Of a DNA stretch of 64,000 nt, positions 7,664-15,749 are shown one piece after another. The stretch spans positions 2,914,001 to 2,978,000 of the forward strand of contig NC_007951.1 in NCBI RefSeq assembly GCF_000013645.1, in the 5' to 3' direction. The DNA comes from Paraburkholderia xenovorans LB400 (GTDB taxonomy: Bacteria > Pseudomonadota > Gammaproteobacteria > Burkholderiales > Burkholderiaceae). Within the stretch, counting starts at the first letter, position 1, and each line of letters begins with the position of its first letter. Position numbers and translations under genes: made by a program. The notes under the pieces were generated by a model. The model was not told the DNA's origin and did not search any database. It worked only from the letters and a program-made list of their open reading frames with translations.

Positions 7664-10014
7664 GCAACCACCCCATCGCCAGCGACAACCACCCCGTTCG
7701 CCAGCTCAAGACCGCCTTCTTCTTGCTGCTCGCCGTCTTCACCATCGTCTAGCGACAGCGGCGCGATCTCGGTCTCCAGCCAGCACAGGCCCTCGGCGAT
7801 ATAGGCCGGGACCGTCCAATTACCCGGATCCTCGGCGAGCAAGGCGAGCGCGAAGTCGGTCTTGCTGAAGCTCTTTGCCTGCACCCGCTTGTGGATACGC
7901 TCCGCAAGCGTAACCAGGTCCTTTTCGCCAGCCTTAGCGATGCGGAGCTGAAGCGGCTTGCGGTCTTTGTGTTGGCACCATTCCAGATTTTCGAGCGCGA
8001 ATGCTTCCTCTAGCGTACGACCGGCGAGCGCCAAGGTTTCTCCGCCCCAGGTCACATCAGTCCGGCACTGATAGGCAACCCGTACCAAAGCGTCATTGTC
8101 GTTCGCCCGTGCCTGAATCTTCTGCTCAGCCGACGCAGCCCACAGGGCGGCGATCGTCGCACATTTCGGTAGCCATTGGACCAACGTCTGATTGGATGTC
8201 GCTGCGCCGGGTTGGCCGGCGACGCACGCCTTACCGGGCTTCTCCGCCGCCGCAGGCGCATCCTCATCTTCATCGTCCGTGTCTTCGACGTCAGCGTCCG
8301 GAGCCACCGCATTCTCAGCAGGCGGCGCCACGTGTGCTGGCTGAACATGGGCAGCGTCCTCGCCGTCCTGCGCCAGTGGACCAAACACGCTGTCAAGGTC
8401 GGTGATAATAAGCGTCGTGAGGCCGAGAAACTCGATCAGCGTCTTGAATCGGAAGCCGAACGCCCCGCCGATCTCTAGGACGGTGAGATAGGTCGATTGC
8501 AGTCGCGGCGCGGCATTGGCGATCATCTGCGGCAACAGCAGCCGTTCAACATTGCCTTCGACCAGCACGGCGCCGTCGGCAAAAAAGAGATCGCAGTGCG
8601 CAAGCTTCAAATAGCGCTCAAGAAAGCTCCGAATGTCCGGGTCAGTGCTGTCGTAGAAGAGCGATAGGTTGAGGACATCCGAGGTCGGTACATTCTGCAA
8701 ACGGCTCCGACGAAAATAGCGAATCGGCCGGAAGCCTCGTTCGTAAAGAATGTGAGTCGAGTGGGTCGTGACGACGACTTGGCTCGTATAGTGCGTGCGG
8801 TCCTCGTCCTTAAGCGCGAGGATATCCATCACTTTCCGGATGAAGGCCTGTTGAAGCTGGGCGTGAAGGTGCGCCTCGGGCTCCTCGACAAAAATCAGGT
8901 GGACCGGCGGACGGCTCCCCTCGATCGCCAGCCACTGGGCGTGAAGATCGAGCAGTTCGACAACCATGAAAATGAGGTTCTTGAAGCCCAAGCCGTTATA
9001 GTGGTCGGGCAAAGTGGGCGGGTCGGGATTCCCGTCATCCCCACCCAGTGCATAGTGGACGATCGCACCATCGCGCCCGTTCATGATCTTGACCGGGTCG
9101 AGCGCCGAGCGGATCATCATGCGCGGGTTTGAAAGACCCGGATAACCTAGCTTCGACAAGCTCTTAAGCGTCGGCTCGAACACCCGCTCAAGATGCTCAT
9201 TGAGCGAGACCTCTGACGCTGCCAGGGCACGCAACGCCTCGATATCTTCGCCTTTCTGTTCGAGGTTGCGTCCATAGAAGCGACTGAGCACGTGGGAGAG
9301 ATCCTCGGCGCGCGAGCCACCAGGGCCGTCCGAGAGATGGCGTTGCGCGTTCAAGAAGTCGATATGAAGAAGACCGTTCAAGATCTCACGCCCACTCCGG
9401 TCGCGACCGGTTAGCGGGGCCGGGGCATAGCCATCCTCTGGGATCATATTCGCGCTGAAACGTGCAGGATCCAGTACGAAATGACATAGCTCATATTCGT
9501 CGTGCAGCCTGTCGCGGAGGAACTCCCGCAGGTTACGTGGCGATGGGTCAAAGACTGGCGCTCCGTCTTCATTCTTTGCGACTGCATCGAGCGCGCGCTG
9601 ACGCACTTCCGCATAGCGCGCCCGCGTCTCCGCAGGATTTCTGGGCGCGTAGGCGACACGCATCCCCACCAGCGTGCCCTCCCAAGCCAGGCTGGGCAGA
9701 AGATCGATGACACGGTGAACATCGTCCGGGCCGATTTCGAGCCAGATGTCGATTTCGATCTGAGGCAAGGACGATTCGCCTACGCCTTCGCCTTCGTCCT
9801 CACCGAACGCGACGATGTCGGGCCAAAGCTCGGCGCTGAAGTCGTGGATGTTGAAACGACCGCCTCCGGTGAACAACTGGAGGGCGTGCCCAACTGATGT
9901 CTTGCCGCTGTTGTTCGCGCCGACGAAAATCGAGATGTCGGATGCAAGATCGATCACGACGTTGCGTAGCCGCCTGAAATTGCGGACGACCAGCTTTTTC
10001 AAATGCATCCCCAT
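7660..10014 (-). CDS. gajA: OLD-family ATPase/TOPRIM nuclease, Gabija GajA-like
   Basis: A 784-residue protein. The N-terminal ABC-type ATPase half carries Walker A GANNSGKTS at residues about 32-40 and Walker B LIFVEEPEAHLHAQ at about 370. A TOPRIM half follows, with its first acidic motif in AVLVEGNVERLLLPQM and its second in LIITDLDSVFG. An acidic, low-complexity stretch (DVEDTDDEDEDAPAA) lies after the TOPRIM core. In GajA the ATPase regulates a sequence-specific nicking nuclease. The paired helicase gene follows immediately. The protein is longer than typical GajA (about 580 residues), mainly because of the inserted linker and C-terminal extension. ATG 10008 is an alternative start, with GGGGG 6-7 bases upstream. 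Confidence 0.82.
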   Translation of the reverse strand: MGMHLKKLVVRNFRRLRNVVIDLASDISIFVGANNSGKTSVGHALQLFTGGGRFNIHDFSAELWPDIVAFGEDEGEGVGESSLPQIEIDIWLEIGPDDVHRVIDLLPSLAWEGTLVGMRVAYAPRNPAETRARYAEVRQRALDAVAKNEDGAPVFDPSPRNLREFLRDRLHDEYELCHFVLDPARFSANMIPEDGYAPAPLTGRDRSGREILNGLLHIDFLNAQRHLSDGPGGSRAEDLSHVLSRFYGRNLEQKGEDIEALRALAASEVSLNEHLERVFEPTLKSLSKLGYPGLSNPRMMIRSALDPVKIMNGRDGAIVHYALGGDDGNPDPPTLPDHYNGLGFKNLIFMVVELLDLHAQWLAIEGSRPPVHLIFVEEPEAHLHAQLQQAFIRKVMDILALKDEDRTHYTSQVVVTTHSTHILYERGFRPIRYFRRSRLQNVPTSDVLNLSLFYDSTDPDIRSFLERYLKLAHCDLFFADGAVLVEGNVERLLLPQMIANAAPRLQSTYLTVLEIGGAFGFRFKTLIEFLGLTTLIITDLDSVFGPLAQDGEDAAHVQPAHVAPPAENAVAPDADVEDTDDEDEDAPAAAEKPGKACVAGQPGAATSNQTLVQWLPKCATIAALWAASAEQKIQARANDNDALVRVAYQCRTDVTWGGETLALAGRTLEEAFALENLEWCQHKDRKPLQLRIAKAGEKDLVTLAERIHKRVQAKSFSKTDFALALLAEDPGNWTVPAYIAEGLCWLETEIAPLSLDDGEDGEQQEEGGLELANGVVVAGDGVVA

Positions 10015-10140
10015 CCCCCGGTTATTGGACCACCCGCGTGCTCAAAAGGCCAGCTTTCTTAAGCAGCTTACTACACCGTTTCTCTGGAAGCGATGACCTT
10101 GACCGGCCGCTAGTCGCCGCAAAAGTGAATGGACAGTTCT

Positions 10141-10348
10141 TCCGATTACGCGATCGTCCACGGATTTCGCTCAACGTTCCGCGATTGGGCCGGCGGGAAC
10201 ACGTCACACACCGCGAAACGGTCTCGGCTGCCCTGTCTCACAAATTGCCCGACAAAGCCGAAGCGTCATACGTTCGCTGCGAGCTATTCCGATATAAATG
10301 CGATTGATGGAAAATTGGGCAGACTATTGTGGCAAAAGTCCGTGCTGA
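10141..10348 (+). pseudogene. Decayed C-terminal fragment of a tyrosine recombinase (integrase)
   Basis: Three short segments in three frames, in order, spell the C-terminus of a P4-type integrase. They are VHGFRSTFRDWAGG at about 10156-10200, HRETVSAALSHKLPDKAEAS followed by a short tail at about 10210-10297, and RLMENWADYCG from 10301. At least two frameshifts separate them, and the N-terminal catalytic part is missing. HGFR is the conserved HxxR region of tyrosine recombinases. The fragment sits between two divergently transcribed defence operons and is probably the scar of an older integrated island. It cannot be functional. Confidence 0.8.
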
Positions 10349-10556
10349 CCAGCCCGGAATTGTCTGCCGCGCAAAGGTGCGGACCACCGAACCGCCCTCC
10401 AGGGGATTTCCCGTCCTTCACGGCAGACAGCCTTGGGGCACCAGTTATCAGACACTATTTATAATAGGCACCGGCTTATGCTGACATCCAGCTGTCAGCC
10501 AGGGATTTAGGGATTTCAGAGGGGCAGGCGGCCAACCCTCCGGGGGAAGGGAAAGT
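10349..10556. promoter_or_regulatory. Upstream region of the nuclease-hamA-hamB operon
   Basis: This gene-free stretch precedes the operon that starts at 10557. It ends with a purine-rich ribosome site, GGGGGAAGGGAAAGT, directly before the ATG. A short direct repeat of GGGATTT occurs near 10503-10518. No -10/-35 pair can be assigned with confidence. Confidence 0.4.
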
Positions 10557-11426
10557 ATGGATACCATCCGCACCATCGATATGATGTTGATCGATGATCT
10601 GTTCGACATGGGCGGCGGCTACGTCCTGAACTTTACTGATCGCACCTTCGCTCAGTTTTTCGCGAGCGAACTGGGTGTCAATATCGACGACCCACGCTAC
10701 GCGCAGGGAGGGAACTCAAAGGCAAAGCGCCTTCGCTACTTCCTCCAGAATGTCGACAAACCAACCGCTATCCGGACACTCGATGCGCTCTGGCAGTATC
10801 GAGAGGCTCTTCGCGCCCGCACCAAAGAGCCGGAAAAACTTGAAGACGCTGGAAGAAAGCTACGCTCGCTCATCAATCGGTTGGAGGGACGCCCGGACAA
10901 CACTCCCCCAACTCCGCCAGCCAGCCCTGCCTTCGACAAGGCAAAGATTGCCCAGATCAAGGGCAACCTGCTAAGCATTACGTCTCTGGAACCGCATGCA
11001 CGCGGTTACGCATTCGAAAAATTCCTCCGGGATCTGTTCGACGCCTATGGATTGGCGCCCCAAGATCCGTTCCGCCTTCGGGGCGAACAGATCGATGGCA
11101 GCTTCCAGTTTGGCAACGAGACGTATCTGGTCGAGGCGAAATGGCACGGAAAGCCGATAGGTGTCGGCGAACTTCATGTCTTCCATGGGAAGATCGAGCA
11201 GAAGGCCGCCTGGACCCGTAGCCTGTTTGTAAGCAATAGCGGCTTCACTGAGGAGGGCCTCGCTGCCTTTGGCCGAGGCAAACGCGTGATTTGCATGGAT
11301 GGCTACGATCTGTATGAAATGCTCAACCGCGAAATTTCGCTTGACGAGGTTCTAACCCGCAAGGTCCGTGGCGCGGCAGAAACCGGTGCGCCCTTCCTGC
11401 GCGTACGCGACCTCTTTCCAAACTGA
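10557..11426 (+). CDS. PD-(D/E)XK restriction-endonuclease-like protein with AbiJ-like N-terminus
   Basis: A 289-residue protein. The N-terminal about 100 residues (LFDMGGGYVLNFTDRTFAQF, then SKAKRLRYFL) resemble a small helical domain found at the N-terminus of several abortive-infection proteins (AbiJ-NTD type). From about residue 140 comes an Mrr-like nuclease domain with FEKFLRDLF, EQIDGSFQF and YLVEAKWHGK, giving the D...ExK active-site pattern. The gene begins the operon that continues with hamA (18 bases downstream) and hamB. It is therefore a candidate extra effector or sensor for the Hachiman-like system. It could also be an independent defence gene that happens to be co-transcribed. 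Confidence 0.75.
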   Translation: MDTIRTIDMMLIDDLFDMGGGYVLNFTDRTFAQFFASELGVNIDDPRYAQGGNSKAKRLRYFLQNVDKPTAIRTLDALWQYREALRARTKEPEKLEDAGRKLRSLINRLEGRPDNTPPTPPASPAFDKAKIAQIKGNLLSITSLEPHARGYAFEKFLRDLFDAYGLAPQDPFRLRGEQIDGSFQFGNETYLVEAKWHGKPIGVGELHVFHGKIEQKAAWTRSLFVSNSGFTEEGLAAFGRGKRVICMDGYDLYEMLNREISLDEVLTRKVRGAAETGAPFLRVRDLFPN

Positions 11427-11444
11427 GCCTGAAAGGCGGCAAAC

Positions 11445-12221
11445 ATGGTTCAGTTCAACGATTGGTGCGATTCTGCCGACACTCCCATTGGGAATCACTA
11501 TGTCCGGGTCATTACCAGCAGGCCGGCAGATGTTCCCACTGGTATCCAGTTGACCGCGTCCACCGTGCCTGGTCACTACGCGGCGGAAGAGCGCGTGTCC
11601 CGCGCACTGGCGCGCCTGGGGAAGGTCGAAGCTGCGAGGATGGTGACTGACCTGTTGCCCCAAACACCACAAATCAGGTCCGGCGATCTTGGCGAAATCT
11701 ATGCGACGGAATGGATCAACTCCCAAAGCGGCTATCGCGCTCCGGTAAAGCGGCTTCGCTGGAAAGATCATCGTGAAATGGCGATGCGCGGTGACGACGT
11801 TATCGGCATGATCCTCGATCCCGAGACCCAACGTCTACGCTTCCTGAAAACCGAGGCCAAAAGCCGGAATAATCTGCGCGCACAGACCCTTACAGAGGCG
11901 CGGGCCGGACTTGACAAGGATGGCGGTCTTCCGTCCGCTCACGCCCTCTCTTTCATTTCTGCGAGACTGCTCGACCTCGCGGATCTTCCGTTAGCGGACG
12001 CAATCGACGACGCGCTCCTCCGACATGGAATTCCCGTCGATAACGTACGTCATCTGTTGTTCACTTTCTCCGGTAACGCACCACAGGCGCTGTTGGAGCA
12101 GTCGCTGCAGGCGTATCCCGGTCCAATCACCCAATGGGGCGTTGGCCTCCACGTCGATGGACACGCCGCTTTTATCGGTGCGGTCTACACACAAGTGATC
12201 GCCAATGGCAACCACCCCTGA
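11445..12221 (+). CDS. hamA: HamA-like nuclease (DUF1837), Hachiman defence
   Basis: A 258-residue protein with the DUF1837 signature. GDLGEIYATEWI lies at about residues 85-96. A charged RLRWKDHREMAMRGDDVIG block at about 102-125 and LKTEAKSRNNL at about 136-146 follow, forming a D...ExK nuclease centre. In Hachiman systems HamA is the nuclease effector held by the HamB helicase and released on sensing foreign DNA. Start ATG 11445 follows the ribosome site AAAGGCGG. The stop overlaps the hamB start by 17 bases. The gene itself looks intact, but its partner helicase is interrupted. Confidence 0.85.
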   Translation: MVQFNDWCDSADTPIGNHYVRVITSRPADVPTGIQLTASTVPGHYAAEERVSRALARLGKVEAARMVTDLLPQTPQIRSGDLGEIYATEWINSQSGYRAPVKRLRWKDHREMAMRGDDVIGMILDPETQRLRFLKTEAKSRNNLRAQTLTEARAGLDKDGGLPSAHALSFISARLLDLADLPLADAIDDALLRHGIPVDNVRHLLFTFSGNAPQALLEQSLQAYPGPITQWGVGLHVDGHAAFIGAVYTQVIANGNHP

Positions 12222-13206
12222 CGCAATCGGACAAGCCATCACCGAAGCCGCGGCCGCTGGGTTCCGCGGTCGATTGATCGCACGCGGCCAGGCGCGTGCA
12301 ATGATCTGGCGGGATGGCATCCTGCCAGCTGACGCGCCGGCCTTTTCGCCCCAGCTCAGCTTCGACCTTCACAGCTACGGCTATGCCCTCCTCAACCTCG
12401 GCCTGCGCCTCCTGGAGATGGGCGGCGATCCGGGTCAGGCCCGTCTAGCTTTTGAACAGGCGGCGACCGCCCTCGAGGCCGTCATGGCGAAAGGCAACCG
12501 CCGAGAAGTGGATCGAGACTTTCACTTCGTCATGGCGGCCGCCAGCTACCATCTCGCCCACCTGTCGGCACGCGCGTATTCGTTGCTCGCCATCGTCGCT
12601 GCAGACGAGAATTTCTCGCCGGTCGAACGAGCTCTCGCACTACTCATGCGGCGAGATATCGCTACCCTCCGGGCTCATGTCTACGCCTTTCGTCTCGATG
12701 GTCAAGGTTCCGATGCTCGGATCGCTGGCCTTTTTCAGGAACGCCTTGGACAAGAAAATGTCGCTGGCGACCTTCAGCGCGATGGTCACGACTTCCTGTT
12801 CGAAGGCCTCGATCTCGCCCTAACAGACATCTTCTTCGGCGCGCTTGCTCAGTTCCTGCTCGCGCTGGAGCGCGGTGAGCGACAACTCGTCGAGCGTGCT
12901 ATTGGTGCGTATTTCGGCGAAGCCGAACACTGATTTCGGTTGAAGTCGAACAGGGTTTCCGGAGGAAGGTGAACAGCCGTTTCGCTTGAAGTCGAACGGT
13001 TCTGGGGAATTCCGGAATCGGTGTTCGGCGCTCCGAAACGCGCGTTCATCTTCCCGAAATCGGTGTTCAGCCCGCCGAAACGGCTGTTCACTCCACCGAA
13101 ATGCGTGTTCGGTGGACCGAAACGAAAGGCGCGGTTTCGGTTGGCGGTACTGCGGATGGCTCAATCGGCCGGCGGTTAAGGTGGCTCCTTTTGGGAGAAA
13201 CCGACG

Positions 13207-14760
13207 ATGCCGGCTCACCGGACGACCATGCGCAAAATAAAAGATGTGCTTCGCCTGAAATGGACCTGTAATCTGTCTCACCGGCAGGTGAGCGGCGCGC
13301 TCGGCGTCGGGCTCGGTACCATTACCCAATATTTGCAGCTCGCCGCTTCGGCCGGCCTGGACTGGGCGAAGATCGAGCCGCTGTCTGAAGCAGAGCTGGA
13401 GCAGTTGCTCGTCAACGGTGCTGCTCCGACGACGGCCGCAGGCAAACGCATAGAGCCAGACTGCGCCTGGATCCATCGGGAATTGCGCCGCAAAGGCGTG
13501 ACGTTGCAGTTGCTGTGGGAAGAGTACGTCGCCGCGAATCCCGGCCAGCGGACCTTGCGCTACACGCAGTTCTGCCAGCGATACAAGGACTGGGCCCAGA
13601 CGTTGAAGCGGTCGATGCCCCAGCAACATTACGCCGGCGAGAAGTTGTTCGCCGACTACGCCGGGCAAACGGTGCCGATTCTCGATCGCACCGGCGGCAT
13701 TGCGTTCAAGGCACACATCTTCGTCGCAGTGCTCGGCGCATCGAATTACACGTATGCGTGCGCCACGCGCTCGGAAGCGACGCCCGACTGGATCGGCGGC
13801 CTCATTGACGCGATGGAGTTCTATGGCGGCGTGCCAAGGTTGCTTGTGCCCGACAACCCGAAGGCACTGATCTCGAACGCCGACCGCTACGAACCCACGC
13901 TCGGCCTGACCACGCAAGACTTCGTGAGCCATTACGATACCGCGATGCTGCCCGCGCGCCCGCGCAAGCCGAAGGATAAGGCGAAGGTCGAGGTAGGCGT
14001 ACAGATCGTCGAACGCTGGATTCTCGCCCGCCTCCGGAATCACCGGTTCTACAGTCTGGCCGAACTGAACAAGGCGATCGCCGGGTTGATCAACGATCTG
14101 AATACGCGGCCCTTCAAGAAGCTCGAGGGCACTCGACGCGAGTGGTTCGAGCGGCTCGACAAACCGGCGCTGCGCCCGCTGCCGACGCGTCGCTACGAAA
14201 TCGCCACCTTCCAGAAATGCCGCGTCAACATTGACTCGCACATCGAGGTCGACGGTCACTACTACAGCGCGCCTCACAGCCTTGTGCGTCAGGAAGTCCA
14301 CGCGCGCGTGACGCGTTACGGTGTGGAAGTCTTGCACGGCGGCAAACGCGTCGCCACTCACGCTCGCAGTCGGCTCAAGGGGAAGTACACCACTGTGGCC
14401 GAGCATATGCCTGCGGCGTACCGTGCCCACCTGGAATGGACGCCGAGCCGGTTGCTGAACTGGGGCGCATCGATCGGCGTCAGCGCCGAGGCGATCGTCA
14501 GGCATTTGCTGACGAACCGTCCGCACCCGGAAATGGGATACCGCGCGTGCCTGGGTCTGCTGTCGCTCTCGCGCAAGTACGGCAAGGAGCGACTGGAGGC
14601 GGCGTGCCAGCGAGCACTCGTGATTGGCGCGCCGACCCAGCGGTCCGTGCGAACCATCCTGCAAACTGGCTCCGACAAGCAGCCGCTGCCACAAAGCGGG
14701 GCCATCGAATGGCAGTCGCCCCTGCACGAGAATGTGCGAGGGCCCAAGTATTACCACTGA
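13207..14760 (+). CDS. istA: IS21-family transposase IstA
   Basis: A 517-residue integrase-like transposase. The N-terminal helix-turn-helix (LSHRQVSGALGVGLGTITQYL) lies at about residues 22-42. A DDE catalytic core starts with LFADYAGQTVPI near 150 and has a second Asp in RLLVPDNPKALI near 215. The Glu lies in KDKAKVEVGVQIVERWI near 265. A C-terminal Mu-type domain follows. A downstream partner, istB, begins 15 bases later. The length agrees with intact family members. Confidence 0.95.
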   Translation: MPAHRTTMRKIKDVLRLKWTCNLSHRQVSGALGVGLGTITQYLQLAASAGLDWAKIEPLSEAELEQLLVNGAAPTTAAGKRIEPDCAWIHRELRRKGVTLQLLWEEYVAANPGQRTLRYTQFCQRYKDWAQTLKRSMPQQHYAGEKLFADYAGQTVPILDRTGGIAFKAHIFVAVLGASNYTYACATRSEATPDWIGGLIDAMEFYGGVPRLLVPDNPKALISNADRYEPTLGLTTQDFVSHYDTAMLPARPRKPKDKAKVEVGVQIVERWILARLRNHRFYSLAELNKAIAGLINDLNTRPFKKLEGTRREWFERLDKPALRPLPTRRYEIATFQKCRVNIDSHIEVDGHYYSAPHSLVRQEVHARVTRYGVEVLHGGKRVATHARSRLKGKYTTVAEHMPAAYRAHLEWTPSRLLNWGASIGVSAEAIVRHLLTNRPHPEMGYRACLGLLSLSRKYGKERLEAACQRALVIGAPTQRSVRTILQTGSDKQPLPQSGAIEWQSPLHENVRGPKYYH

Positions 14761-14775
14761 CCTTAGGAGGTCACG

Positions 14776-15525
14776 ATGTTGATGCAGCAAACCCTCTCCC
14801 AGCTCAAGGCCCTCAAGCTGGACGGTATGGCTCGCGCGTTCGAGGAACAGGCGGCGCTGACGGCCAGCACGAGCCTGTCGTTCGATGAACGCTTCGGCAT
14901 GGTCGTGGATCGTGAAATCGCCTGGCGCGATACGCGGCGGCTGGAGCGATTGCTCAAGTCTGCGAAGCTCAAGAATCCCCAGGCCTGCGTTGAGGACATC
15001 GAGTACCGGCAGAGCCGAGGCCTCGACAAAAGTGTCGTCGCTGCGCTCGCCAGCTGTGACTGGATCCGCAATGCACAGAACCTCATCCTGACAGGGCCAA
15101 CTGGCGCCGGAAAAACATGGGTTGCCTGCGCCTTCGGCCAGCAGGCCTGCCGACAGGGATTCTCCGTGCTGTACGTGCGCGTCGCCCGGCTGTTCGAGGA
15201 ATTGAAGATCGCCCACGGCGACGGCAGCTTCACACGTCGGCTTGCGCAGCTCGCAAAGATGGACGTCTTGTTGCTCGACGACTGGGGACTGCAGGACGTC
15301 GATCAGGGCGCGCGCAACGATCTGCTCGAAGTGCTCGACGATCGCGTTGGCACACGGTCCACGATCATCACCAGCCAACTGCCCCTTGAACACTGGCACG
15401 CCTGGCTGCAAGACCCGACGCTCGCCGACGCGATACTCGACCGCCTCGTTCATCAAGCTCACAAGCTTGCATTGAAGGGCGATTCGATGCGCAAGAAGAG
15501 CGCACCTGATCAAAAAGTAGCCTGA
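14776..15525 (+). CDS. istB: IS21-family ATPase helper IstB
   Basis: A 249-residue DnaA/DnaC-like AAA+ ATPase. Walker A is [15 protein letters not shown] at about residues 98-112 and Walker B is [12 protein letters not shown] at about 164-175. IstB binds target DNA and stimulates IstA strand transfer. The ribosome site TAGGAGG lies at 14764-14770, and the gene is co-transcribed with istA. It ends about 100 bases before the right inverted repeat. Confidence 0.95.
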   Translation: MLMQQTLSQLKALKLDGMARAFEEQAALTASTSLSFDERFGMVVDREIAWRDTRRLERLLKSAKLKNPQACVEDIEYRQSRGLDKSVVAALASCDWIRNAQNLILTGPTGAGKTWVACAFGQQACRQGFSVLYVRVARLFEELKIAHGDGSFTRRLAQLAKMDVLLLDDWGLQDVDQGARNDLLEVLDDRVGTRSTIITSQLPLEHWHAWLQDPTLADAILDRLVHQAHKLALKGDSMRKKSAPDQKVA

Positions 15526-15749
15526 TCTCGAACACTCGCAGTACAATCTAAGCACTACGCAGCACCTCCCTCCTGGCCTGTTCGACTTCACCGAAACGGG
15601 CGTTCAACTTCCCCGAAATACGCACTATTGGCATACTCCGGGAGAACCTGGGCATATGTGCGGAGCTTAATCTCCTACCGCAGTGGTGGTCACATCGCGT
15701 CGCGATCCATCTTCTATCTGATCTCTGGTCGAACAGTTTTCATGAGAAG

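Larger units (their letters stand above)
12906..15624 (+). mobile_element. IS21-family element no. 1, inside hamB
   Basis: The 2719-base element has imperfect terminal repeats, TGCGTATTTCGG at the left and its complement at the right (15613-15624). Homology continues inward with GAAG..GAAC. Direct repeats CTATTGG at 12899-12905 and 15625-15631 are the target duplication. Subterminal repeats containing GAAGTCGAAC and CCGAAA occur at both ends, as expected of IstA-binding sites. It carries istA and istB on the plus strand. Confidence 0.92.

Noticed and set aside
12820-15591. A 923-codon open frame on the minus strand
   Set aside because: It is antisense to istA and istB, has no domain character and results from high GC content.
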